DNA of 64,000 bases. Origin: Pirellulimonas nuda (GTDB lineage Bacteria; Planctomycetota; Planctomycetia; Pirellulales; Lacipirellulaceae). A program made the position numbers and the translations under genes. Positions 53,857 through 61,755 of this stretch are shown here, one piece after another (the first letter of the stretch is position 1; the number at the start of each line of letters is the position of its first letter). A model generated the notes under the pieces. The model was not told where the DNA came from. It was given only the letters and a program-made list of their open reading frames with translations, and made no database searches. The stretch lies in NCBI RefSeq assembly GCF_007750855.1, contig NZ_CP036291.1, positions 1,736,001 to 1,800,000 on the forward strand, in the 5' to 3' direction.

Positions 53857-54761
53857 TTCGGCTCGACGGTGTGCTTCGAGATGAAACGGATCACCAGGTC
53901 CTCGACCTGGGCGCCACCCTGTTTCATGAACTGTGTCCCCTGCAGCCTGGTCTCTGCCGTGTCGACCTTCATCAAGTCCGAGGGCTCTTTGCTGTCCGGA
54001 CTCACGGCGGGGCGGCTGCGGGCCAATTGGTCGTAGACGCGCTGTGCGTCTGAGGCCGCTTTGCGGTCCTCGTTCCCGTAGAGGATCATAAAAGCAACGT
54101 CGCTGGCGACCCCGCGCTGGCGGAGGGCGTCCTGCATCGTCAGGCCGTTGAAGTTCCACCTGGGCGACACCAGCACCAGGGTCTTCACGTCTTGTCCTTG
54201 CTTGCCCACCGCCAGCGGGGGGGCCGACCAGTCGCGGGCCGCCCAATTGGTCGCTACGGAAGCCCCCAGGCCCGCGCCGACAATCGCCAGACGGTTGAGG
54301 TTCAGCTCGCCCGAGTCGTTCTTTTCCACCAAGAAGCGACGCACGGCCTCCATGTCCTCAAGCACCATCGCTACGTAGTCCGACTTGCGAAGCCGCGACG
54401 CGCTGATCTCCCCGGTCCGGCCACTGGCCAGCACGCGGCTGACGCTGTCTCCGTGGCCGCGGAGGTCGACGGTCACGGCCGCCATCGGCTTGTGTGCGTC
54501 TGCCGGCCCCGGCGACTGGAGCCGCGTCGCCATGCTGGTCATCAGCCCGCGAGAGTCCTTCAGGTCGGGGAGCAGCACCACCACGGCCGAATCTTTTCCG
54601 CCGGGCGATTGGTAGTACGTGATTTTTAGCGTCACGCCGTCCTTGGTCAGCAGGTCGATGATCTGGGCGGGCTCTGCCTTGCCACGCGGCGCGGCGGCAC
54701 AGGGGGGGGCCACCGCCAGCAGGGTCAGCACCACAGCCACGCAACAGATTTTTGGGCGCAT
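53832..54761 (-). CDS. Alpha/beta-hydrolase-like exported protein lacking the nucleophile
   Basis: The 309-residue protein has a signal peptide (MRPKICCVAVVLTLLAVAPPCAAA) and an alpha/beta-hydrolase fold: a strand VVVLLPDLKDS, VDLRGHGDS (oxyanion side), and the nucleophile-elbow strand, which reads AIVGAGLGASVA. The usual G-x-S-x-G has Gly where Ser should be, so a Ser-based hydrolase is unlikely. It may be a degenerate or non-enzymatic family member. The start is the ATG beginning the signal peptide (54761); an upstream start (54857) is rejected. Confidence 0.8.
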   Translation of the reverse strand: MRPKICCVAVVLTLLAVAPPCAAAPRGKAEPAQIIDLLTKDGVTLKITYYQSPGGKDSAVVVLLPDLKDSRGLMTSMATRLQSPGPADAHKPMAAVTVDLRGHGDSVSRVLASGRTGEISASRLRKSDYVAMVLEDMEAVRRFLVEKNDSGELNLNRLAIVGAGLGASVATNWAARDWSAPPLAVGKQGQDVKTLVLVSPRWNFNGLTMQDALRQRGVASDVAFMILYGNEDRKAASDAQRVYDQLARSRPAVSPDSKEPSDLMKVDTAETRLQGTQFMKQGGAQVEDLVIRFISKHTVEPNYPWTDRP

Positions 54762-54913
54762 GTGGAAGAATCTCTCAATCGAAGGGCGAAAAGGGGTCGT
54801 CTTTCGCTTGATTATAGTCGAAGAAGGCGGTCGCTGCCGCCAGCGATTCTGTTGCATCTCACCTGGAAATAGCGAAGAATAAAGGAAGCCCCCGTCTGCT
54901 TCTCCGTAGGCCT

Positions 54914-56911
54914 ATGCCCAACCCCGCAAGAAATCCTCCGAACGCGCCCCCGCAGCCGGCGGGCCCGGCCGAGCCCGATTCGCCCGTCACGCTCGTCGAC
55001 GGCGAAACCGGCGCCTGGGCGCTCAGCTTCGCGGTGCACTTGGCGGTGTTGTTCCTGCTGGCGGCGTTGACGGCGATCCTCCCCAGCGACCGACGACCGA
55101 TCCTCTCCGCCACGCCGGTCGAGCCGATCGAGGACCTGCTGCCCGAGGAGTTCCGCTTTTCGAATGAAACAGAAGACCAGATCGGCGCGCTAGCGGACGC
55201 CGGCGCCTCGGACGCCGCCCCTTCGGCGCCGCTGCCCGACATGGTGTCCGAGGTGCTGCTGAAGATCGAGCCGACGGCGCTGACCGGCACGGTTGAGGCG
55301 TTTGAGATCACCGAGCCGGTGATGACCAGCCCCACCGTCACCGACGACATGCTGGTCAAGGGCGTAGGCGCCGTGGGCGCCACGGGCGCGGCCGGCGCCG
55401 TGGACCGGATCACGCAAGAAATCCTCACGTCCATCGATCAGCGGCCCACGCTCGTGGTCTGGCTCTTCGACCAGTCGGGGAGCCTGAAGCCGCAACGCGA
55501 AGAGATCGCGCAGCGGTTCGACCACATCTACGAGCAGCTCGGCGTGATCGCCGCAGCGGGCGACCCCGCGTTCGCCAAGCACAAAGACAAGCCGCTGCTC
55601 ACGGCCGTTGCTTCGTTCGGCAAAGGGAGCACGCTGCTCACGCCCGAGCCGACCGACAACCTAGAAGAGATCCAGGCCGCCGTGCGGGCGATCAAGGACG
55701 ACGACGCGGGGGTCGAGAACATCTTCACCGCGGTCGGCACCGTGGCGAACCAGTACCGCAACTACCGGCTCAAGTCGCCGCGGCGGAACGTGATGATCGT
55801 GGTCTTCTCCGACGAGGCAGGCAACGACGTCGGCCGCGTGGACGAGACGGTCGATCTGTGTCGGAAGCTAGAGATCCCGGTCTACGTGGTGGGCGTGCCG
55901 GCGCCCTTCGGTAAGCGCGAAGCGTTTGTCAAGTACATCGACCCCGACCCCATGTACGACCAGTCGCCCCAGCGGGTAGCAGTCGAGCAGGGGCCCGAGT
56001 CGCTTGTTCCCGAGCGAATCAATCTGCGGTTCCTAGGGCAACGCGACGACGAGACGCTGGACTCCGGATTCGGCCCGTTCGCCCTGACCCGGCTCTGCTA
56101 CGAGACCGGCGGCGTCTACTTCACCGTGCACCCCAACAGGACGATGGGGGGCGAGGTGCAGCCGTGGCAGACCTCGCCGATGGCGACCTACATGAGCCGG
56201 TTCTTCGACGAGCGCGTGATGCGGCGTTACCGCCCCGACTACGTGTCGGTCGCCGAGTACCAGAGAAACCTTTCGAACAACCGCGCCAAAGCGGCCCTGG
56301 TGCAGGCGGCCAACCTGTCGCTCACCGAGCCGATGGAAGACGTCCGGCTCGATTTCCCGAAGCTCGAAGAGGCGCAGTTCGCCGAATCGCTGACCCGCGC
56401 CCAGCGCGACGCGGCGGTGCTGGAGCCCCGGCTCGAACGGCTGGTCGGCACGCTGCAGCAGGGCGAACCGGGCCGCAGGACGCTCTCGGAGCCACGCTGG
56501 CAGGCGGGCTTCGACCTGGCGATCGGCCGCGCGATGGCCGCCCAGGTCCGCACCGAGGGCTACAACACGATGCTGGCCCAGGCGAAGATGGGGATGGCCT
56601 TCAAGGACAAGAAGAGCGACACCTGGGTGCTGCGCCCCAGTGACAACATCAGCTCGGGCAGCGTGCTCTCCAAAGAAGCCGAGAAGGCGATCGCGTATCT
56701 CGAAGGGGTCGCCAAGCAGCACGAAGGGACCCCGTGGGCGCTGCTAGCCCAACGCGAGCTGGCCACGCCGCTGGGCTGGGAGTGGCGCGAAGAGTTCCGC
56801 GATCTCGCCGGCCGGCTGGCCCGCCGCGAGGCCAACGCCAACATGCCTCGGCCGATGCGGGAAGAACCGGTCCCGCCGAGGAAGGAGCGGCGTCCGCCGC
56901 CGAAGCTGTGA
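54914..56911 (+). CDS. VWA-domain protein with membrane anchor
   Basis: The 665-residue protein has an N-terminal membrane helix (about 35-58), a long acidic linker, then a VWA domain (about 170-335) with MIDAS motif LVVWLFDQSGSLKPQ (DxSGS), the metal Asp in VFSDEAGND, and a C-terminal coiled region (about 420-560). Such proteins can control complex assembly or adhesion. No partner genes are obvious. It is convergent with the small zinc-like gene downstream. Confidence 0.85.
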   Translation: MPNPARNPPNAPPQPAGPAEPDSPVTLVDGETGAWALSFAVHLAVLFLLAALTAILPSDRRPILSATPVEPIEDLLPEEFRFSNETEDQIGALADAGASDAAPSAPLPDMVSEVLLKIEPTALTGTVEAFEITEPVMTSPTVTDDMLVKGVGAVGATGAAGAVDRITQEILTSIDQRPTLVVWLFDQSGSLKPQREEIAQRFDHIYEQLGVIAAAGDPAFAKHKDKPLLTAVASFGKGSTLLTPEPTDNLEEIQAAVRAIKDDDAGVENIFTAVGTVANQYRNYRLKSPRRNVMIVVFSDEAGNDVGRVDETVDLCRKLEIPVYVVGVPAPFGKREAFVKYIDPDPMYDQSPQRVAVEQGPESLVPERINLRFLGQRDDETLDSGFGPFALTRLCYETGGVYFTVHPNRTMGGEVQPWQTSPMATYMSRFFDERVMRRYRPDYVSVAEYQRNLSNNRAKAALVQAANLSLTEPMEDVRLDFPKLEEAQFAESLTRAQRDAAVLEPRLERLVGTLQQGEPGRRTLSEPRWQAGFDLAIGRAMAAQVRTEGYNTMLAQAKMGMAFKDKKSDTWVLRPSDNISSGSVLSKEAEKAIAYLEGVAKQHEGTPWALLAQRELATPLGWEWREEFRDLAGRLARREANANMPRPMREEPVPPRKERRPPPKL

Positions 56912-57051
56912 CCGACGCGTCTGACGTTGGGAGCCGGGCGTTATGCGCCACGCTAGCCGTGGGCATGTGTGGCTCGGTAACGTCACCGTCCGAAAATTGT
57001 TGCATGTCCACGCGAGCGTGGACGTGGCGGCCGGCTACCTTGGCGTCCCAC

Positions 57052-57420
57052 CTACCACGGTAGCAAGTCGTCATCAGCATCCCCGCCGTCGTTCCGCCCG
57101 CCTTCTAGTGGGTCAGCGGAGTCGAGCCCCTCGTCGAGTTCGGAGTCGTTCTCGTCGTCGTCCACCCACATCGTCTCCCCGTTTTCGTCGCGGTACTCCG
57201 GGTCCACGGGAAAGATGTCGAACCCGAACCCCCGGCCGTCGCAGTTTTCCATTGGGCAGCACCAAAAGCCGCGAGAACGGCCGTCGCCGCAGTTCTCGAC
57301 CCGCCACTCGATCTGGTAGCTGTCGTACTCCTCGCCGCAGTGCAGGCAACCGACAAGCGTAGGGATTGCAGGTGGCCGAAACGGATCGGCGTCGGCGTCG
57401 AGTGGATCGTTGGTAGCCAC
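57052..57420 (-). CDS. Putative zinc-binding small acidic protein
   Basis: The GTG at 57420 gives 122 residues. The first half has CLHCGEEYDSYQIEW and FWCCPMENCDG, a four-Cys pattern (CxxC plus CxxxxC) like a zinc ribbon. The C-terminal half is highly acidic (EDEN/D runs). It may bind nucleic acid or protein, but no named family is recognised. The longer frame (to 57555) is rejected as non-conserved. Convergent with the VWA gene. Confidence 0.65.
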   Translation of the reverse strand: MATNDPLDADADPFRPPAIPTLVGCLHCGEEYDSYQIEWRVENCGDGRSRGFWCCPMENCDGRGFGFDIFPVDPEYRDENGETMWVDDDENDSELDEGLDSADPLEGGRNDGGDADDDLLPW

Positions 57421-57482
57421 GAGATTGCTCCAAAAGGGAGAGGGGCGTGACCGTTGGCGAACGACTCCTTCTATCGAGCGCC

Positions 57483-57594
57483 GGGTGGCTGGGGTCGAAG
57501 GCGATAGCCTGAGCCCCCAGCAGTGGCTCGAACTACTACCGCCACTCAGTGGCAACCGCCTGGGGGCTCCGCTTCGCTTCGACCCCAGGCACCC
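57483..57594. repeat. Palindromic repeat next to glyS
   Basis: The sequence GGGTGGCTGGGGTCGAAG at 57483 pairs with CTTCGACCCCAGGCACCC near 57594, and an inner AGCCCCCAG/CTGGGGGCT pair strengthens the stem. It lies in the gap 57421-57598 between two minus-strand genes, just before the glyS stop codon region, and may act as the glyS 3' hairpin. Confidence 0.7.
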
Positions 57595-57598
57595 ACCC

Positions 57599-59059
57599 CT
57601 ATAGCGCGGTGATCCGCCGCTCCACTTCCGCCACCGTGTCGTCCAGCTTCACCCGCACTTGCTCCAGCGAGTCGCGGTCGCGGATCGTCACCGTCTGGTC
57701 CTGCAGCGTCTGCCCGTCGATCGTAATGCAGTACGGCGTGCCGATCTCGTCCTGGCGGCGGTAGCGGCGGCCGACCGCGCCCCCCGCGTCGTAGACCGCG
57801 GGGAACTTCTTCTTCAGCGCTTTGTACAGGTCTTGGGCGACCTCGGGCATGCCGTCTTTCTTCACCAGTGGGAACACGGCCGCCTTGATCGGGGCGATCC
57901 TTGGGTGGAACCGCATTAGCGTGCGGGTCTGCATTTTCCCCTTCTCGTCGGGCGCCTCGTCCTCGGTGTACGCCTCGCACAAGAAGGCCAGCGTCGCCCG
58001 GTCCGCGCCCGCGGAGGGCTCGATCACGTGCGGCGTGAACCGCTCGTTGGTCAGGTCGTCGCGGTAGGTGAGGTCGCGGCCGGAGCCGCGGTGGCGGGGC
58101 TTGCCGTCGTCGCCCTGCTCAACGGTCAGGGGACAGGTCTTGGGGTCGAGTTTCCCCTCCATGTGGCTGCGGAGGTCAAAGTCGCCGCGGTGGGCGATCC
58201 CCTCGAGCTCGCCGTACTCTCCCTCGGAGAGGAACGGGAAGGCGTACTCGATGTCGGCCGTGCCGGTGGAGTAGTGCGACAGCTCGTCCGGGTCGTGGTC
58301 GCGCAGCCGCAGCCGGTCGCCGGCCAGGCCGAGGTCCTTGTACCACTGCATCCGCCGGTCGCGCCAGAACTCGTACCACTGACGCGACGTGTCGGGATGG
58401 CAGAAGAACTCGATCTCCATCTGCTCGAACTCACGCGACCGGAACGTAAAGTTCCGCGGCGTGATCTCGTTGCGGAAGCTCTTGCCTTGCTGGGCCACGC
58501 CGAACGGCACCCGCACCCGGCTGCTGTCGACCACGTTCTTGAAGTTGACGAAGATCCCCTGGGCCGTCTCGGGGCGGAGGTAGGCCGTGTCTTCTTCGCC
58601 GCCGAGGGCGCCGAGGGTGGTCTTGAACATCAGGTTGAACTCGCGCGGCTCGGTCAGGCTGCACTTGTCGCTGCCGCCGGCCGGCTTGCTCGGCTTCAGC
58701 GGGCACTCGCTGCCGGCCAGGTGATCGACGCGGAACCGGCCTTTGCAGCCCTCGGTGCGGCAATCGACCATCTCGTCGATAAACAGGTCGTAGTGCCCGC
58801 TCACCTTCCACACCTGCGGGTGCATGATGATGGTGCAGTCGATGCCGACCATGTCGTACGGGCTGGGGGCGCCCGGCAGGGTGCCCAGGTCGTCGTGCGT
58901 GGCGACCATGTCGCGCCACCATGCCTCCTTGACGTTCCGCTTCAGCTCGACCCCCAGCGGCCCGTAGTCCCAGAAGCCGTTCAGGCCGCCGTAGATCTCG
59001 CTCGACTGGAACAAGAACCCGCGGCGGCGGCAGAGCGAGACGACTTTTTCCATGTCCAT
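57599..59059 (-). CDS. glyS: Glycine--tRNA ligase (single-chain type)
   Basis: This 486-residue class II enzyme charges tRNA-Gly. It shows the family start EKVVSLCRRRGFLFQSSEIYG, motif 1 region FWDYGPLGVELKRN, motif 2 FRNEITPRNFTFRSREFEQME, and motif 3 DRATLAFLCEAY. The C-terminal anticodon-binding domain ends near residue 480. The start MDMEKVV is at 59059; the longer frame upstream (to 59650) runs into repeat sequence and the antisense of comB and is rejected. The length fits the alpha2 type. Confidence 0.94.
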   Translation of the reverse strand: MDMEKVVSLCRRRGFLFQSSEIYGGLNGFWDYGPLGVELKRNVKEAWWRDMVATHDDLGTLPGAPSPYDMVGIDCTIIMHPQVWKVSGHYDLFIDEMVDCRTEGCKGRFRVDHLAGSECPLKPSKPAGGSDKCSLTEPREFNLMFKTTLGALGGEEDTAYLRPETAQGIFVNFKNVVDSSRVRVPFGVAQQGKSFRNEITPRNFTFRSREFEQMEIEFFCHPDTSRQWYEFWRDRRMQWYKDLGLAGDRLRLRDHDPDELSHYSTGTADIEYAFPFLSEGEYGELEGIAHRGDFDLRSHMEGKLDPKTCPLTVEQGDDGKPRHRGSGRDLTYRDDLTNERFTPHVIEPSAGADRATLAFLCEAYTEDEAPDEKGKMQTRTLMRFHPRIAPIKAAVFPLVKKDGMPEVAQDLYKALKKKFPAVYDAGGAVGRRYRRQDEIGTPYCITIDGQTLQDQTVTIRDRDSLEQVRVKLDDTVAEVERRITAL

Positions 59060-59143
59060 AACGAGACGCGAGGGGCTGGGGCAGAGTGGATTGGGACAGC
59101 TCAGGAGTCTACCGGCAACCGGCCGGAAGCGCCTAGATAAAGA

Positions 59144-59210
59144 CTCTCGCAGAGGCGCGGAGGCGCAGAGCTTTGGAGTTTTCCTCTGCGTCTCTGCGCC
59201 TCTGCGAGAG
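59144..59210. repeat. Palindromic repeat (CTCTGCGTCTCTGCGCC family)
   Basis: The 27-base arms at 59144-59170 and 59184-59210 pair at about 25 of 27 positions around a 13-base centre. A related degenerate copy is at 62786-62846. It lies in the comB-glyS gap (59060-59226). Confidence 0.85.
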
Positions 59211-59226
59211 ATGTATTCTTGCTCTG

Positions 59227-59985
59227 CTACGCCGGGCGGATGACGCCGGTTGCGGGGTCGAAGATCGGGACGATCGAAAGTGCGTCGATCTCTGCGCAAT
59301 AATCGAGGTCGGCCTCGTACCCCAGGCCGACCAGCGTTTGCCCGTGGGGCACGCCGCGTAGCTCGTCGGCGAGCTGCTGGCTCGGCGTCCGCTCCAGGGC
59401 GCGGGCGGTGGTCAGCAGTTCCTGCCACTCGCCGATCGCTGCGTGCGCCGGGTCGCTGGCTTCCCGCCCCTCGTGTTTCTGCAGTTCCGCCGCGATGGCG
59501 CCGGCCGCCAGCAGGTCTTCGCGGGTCACGTGGCCGGCCGTGCCCGCGCACAGCAGGTGCACGTCTTGGTCCGCGGCGACCGAGTCGACGACCGCCGAAA
59601 GGTTGCGGATACACCCAACCAGCACCCGGCTGGCGAGCCGGGCGTGCCACAGGGCCCGGGCGCCGTTGGTGGTGGTAAACAATACCTGGCGGCCAAAAAC
59701 GCGGTCGGGGGTATAGTCCAGCGGAGAGTTCCCCAGGTCGAACCCCTCGGGGGGTTGGGCGTCGCGCTCTCCCCCCAGCAGAACGGCAGAGCGGTCGCGG
59801 CCATCCGCGGCCCGCAAAACTTCGTCCACTTCCACAAACGGCAGCACCTCCGAGGCGCCATTCGCCAGGGCCTGGCAGATGGTGCTGGAGGCCCGCAGCA
59901 GGTCGATCATCACCACGGTGGCGCCGGCGAGATCGGTTTCAGGGACGAACTGAGGCAGGTAGTGAACGGCGAGCCGGGCTGGCAT
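59227..59985 (-). CDS. comB: 2-phosphosulfolactate phosphatase (ComB-like)
   Basis: The 252-residue protein starts MPARLAVHYLPQFVPETDLAG and has the ComB pattern VVMIDLLRASSTICQALANG, LLGGERDAQPPEGFDLGNSP, LFTTTNGARALWHA and LLCAGTAGHVTREDLL with the acid and Thr residues of the family. ComB releases phosphate from 2-phosphosulfolactate to sulfolactate in coenzyme M or sulfolactate metabolism. No ComA or ComC is in the window, so its pathway here is unclear. Start 59985 is preferred; 60054 is also open. Confidence 0.87.
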   Translation of the reverse strand: MPARLAVHYLPQFVPETDLAGATVVMIDLLRASSTICQALANGASEVLPFVEVDEVLRAADGRDRSAVLLGGERDAQPPEGFDLGNSPLDYTPDRVFGRQVLFTTTNGARALWHARLASRVLVGCIRNLSAVVDSVAADQDVHLLCAGTAGHVTREDLLAAGAIAAELQKHEGREASDPAHAAIGEWQELLTTARALERTPSQQLADELRGVPHGQTLVGLGYEADLDYCAEIDALSIVPIFDPATGVIRPA

Positions 59986-60096
59986 GGCGGGATTTGCTGG
60001 GCGGAGCGGGGACGGCATCGCCTTTTCGGCGACGCTCGGGCCGGATAGGCTCACGAGATTGTAGCGGAATCACGAGACCACGATGCTCAAAGCCTG

Positions 60097-60843
60097 ATGC
60101 CGGAAGCAGTCGCCCACCCATCGCCCGACCCACCGCTGGACAAGTCGGGCGAGCGCGTCCGTCAGATGTTTGGCGAGATCGCTCCCCGGTACGACCTGCT
60201 GAACCACCTGCTGTCGATGAACATCGACCGGCTGTGGCGACGGTTTACCGTGCGCAAGGCAGCCCCCGCGGACACGGGCGCGTTGGCTGGGCGACCCATC
60301 CTCGACCTCTGTACCGGCACCGGCGACCTGGCGCTGGCGTACGACCGGGCCGCGAAGGGCAGGGCGGAAGTAACGGGGGCCGATTTCTGCCCCGAGATGC
60401 TCGACCTCGCCCGAAAAAAAGACAAGCCGGGCCGGGTGACCTGGGTCGAGGCAGACGCCCAACAGCTTCCGTTCCCGGACAACGAGTTCCAGATCGTCAG
60501 CGTGGCGTTCGGCCTGCGGAACGTAGCGGACACCGACGCGGGCCTGCGCGAGATGGCCCGCGTGCTCGCCCCCGGCGGCCGGCTGGCGGTGCTGGAGTTC
60601 ACCACGCCGCGCCGGCAACCGCTGCGGAGCGTGTACGGTTGGTACTTTAGGAACGTCCTTCCACGGATCGGCCAAGCCGTGATGCGGAACAACAGCGCCG
60701 CGTACGAATACCTGCCGGCCAGCGTGGGGCAGTTCTACGAGTACGAGGCGCTGGTCGAGCGGATGCAGGCAGCCGGATTCAAGGACTGCACGTTCTACCC
60801 GCTGACGTTTGGCGTAGCGACGCTGTACGTCGGCACAAAGTAG
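60097..60843 (+). CDS. ubiE: Demethylmenaquinone methyltransferase
   Basis: UbiE/MenG methylates demethylmenaquinone in the last step of menaquinone synthesis. The 248-residue product shows FGEIAPRYDLLNHLLSM, SAM motif ILDLCTGTGDLALAY, TGADFCPEMLDLARKK, and the C-terminal GLRNVADTDAGLREMARVL. First gene of a plus-strand quinone cluster: ubiE, ubiX, mqnP, mqnE. The name menG also fits. Confidence 0.94.
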   Translation: MPEAVAHPSPDPPLDKSGERVRQMFGEIAPRYDLLNHLLSMNIDRLWRRFTVRKAAPADTGALAGRPILDLCTGTGDLALAYDRAAKGRAEVTGADFCPEMLDLARKKDKPGRVTWVEADAQQLPFPDNEFQIVSVAFGLRNVADTDAGLREMARVLAPGGRLAVLEFTTPRRQPLRSVYGWYFRNVLPRIGQAVMRNNSAAYEYLPASVGQFYEYEALVERMQAAGFKDCTFYPLTFGVATLYVGTK

Positions 60844-60923
60844 GGTGTACGCAGTACACCAGCCCCGGACACACATCCCATCACCACGTCTGCACCCCCG
60901 CTGGTGCATTCCATGCACCCTAC
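60841..60923. repeat. Palindromic repeat (GGTGTACGCAGTACACC type)
   Basis: TAGGGTGTACGCAGTACACC (60841-60860) pairs imperfectly with GGTGCATTCCATGCACCCTA (60903-60922). The left arm includes the ubiE stop and the right arm includes the ATG of ubiX, so the mRNA could fold here and affect ubiX translation. Confidence 0.7.
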
Positions 60924-61578
60924 AACGTTCCCCATCGTCTTAGGCATCACGGGCGCCAGCGGCGCCGTGTACGCGGTGCGTCTGCTCGACGTGCTGCTGC
61001 ACACCGGGCACGAAGTGCATCTCACCGTCAGCCCGTCGGGCGCCGCCGTGGTGGAGCAGGAATTGGGCATCCGGCTCGACCTCAATAAGCTAGAGGCCGC
61101 CGACCTGGCGATCGGCCGCGTCCCGTTGCTCGCGGGTAGCAACCCCGTGGCGGAACCGTCGCCGGGAAAGCTGGTTTGCCACCACCATCAAGACTTCATG
61201 GCGCCGATCGCCAGCGGCTCGTTCCTCACGGCCGGCACGGTGGTCTGCCCGTGCAGCGGCACGACGCTGAGCGCCATCGCGGCGGGCGCCGCGGGCAACC
61301 TGATCCAGCGTGCCGCCGAGGTGGCCCTCAAGGAACGCCGCAAGCTGATCTTGGTGCCACGCGAGGCGCCGGTGTCGCTGACGCACATCGACAACATGCG
61401 CCGCGCCACCGAAGCGGGCGCCGTGGTGCTGCCGGGGGCGCCGGGCTGGTACCACGGGGTGGAGACGATCGCGGACTTGGTTGATTTTGTCGTCGCACGG
61501 ATCTGCGACCAGCTCGGCGTGCGGAACGCACTGATGAAACGCTGGGGGGAAGAGCCCCGGAGGGGCGACGGCCCATAG
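60913..61578 (+). CDS. ubiX: Flavin prenyltransferase UbiX
   Basis: UbiX makes prenylated FMN, the cofactor of UbiD-type decarboxylases (including the menaquinone decarboxylase MqnL). The 221-residue product has the FMN-binding LGITGASGAVYAVRLLD, VCPCSGTTLSAIAAGAAGNLIQRAAEV, and the conserved LVPREAPVSLTHI. Start is ATG 60913. The C-terminal EEPRRGDGP is translated from a palindromic repeat that begins at 61553. It fits with mqnP and mqnE downstream. Confidence 0.93.
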   Translation: MHPTTFPIVLGITGASGAVYAVRLLDVLLHTGHEVHLTVSPSGAAVVEQELGIRLDLNKLEAADLAIGRVPLLAGSNPVAEPSPGKLVCHHHQDFMAPIASGSFLTAGTVVCPCSGTTLSAIAAGAAGNLIQRAAEVALKERRKLILVPREAPVSLTHIDNMRRATEAGAVVLPGAPGWYHGVETIADLVDFVVARICDQLGVRNALMKRWGEEPRRGDGP

Positions 61579-61750
61579 CCAGGGGCGCGAGCCCCTGGGA
61601 AGCATTCGCCGCGCCAGACAGTAGCCCCGGAGGGGCGACGGCGCATTTCGCTTGAAAAAGCGCCGTCGCCCCTCCGGGGCTTACGATAAACCGAACGACC
61701 TTCTCCAGGGTCTTGCGCCCCTGGCTATATGCCGTCGCCCCTCCGGGGCT
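61553..61750. repeat. Nested palindromic repeats after ubiX
   Basis: The motif AGCCCCGGAGGGGCGACGGC occurs at 61553 and again at 61623; its inverse GCCGTCGCCCCTCCGGGGCT ends at 61681 and at 61750. The outer pair extends with CATAGCCAGGGGCGCGAGCC against a GCGCCCCTGGCTATATG-like arm, so two stems are nested. It fills the gap between ubiX and mqnP, overlaps the end of ubiX, and supplies the upstream part of the mqnP frame. Confidence 0.85.
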
Positions 61751-61755
61751 CACGA

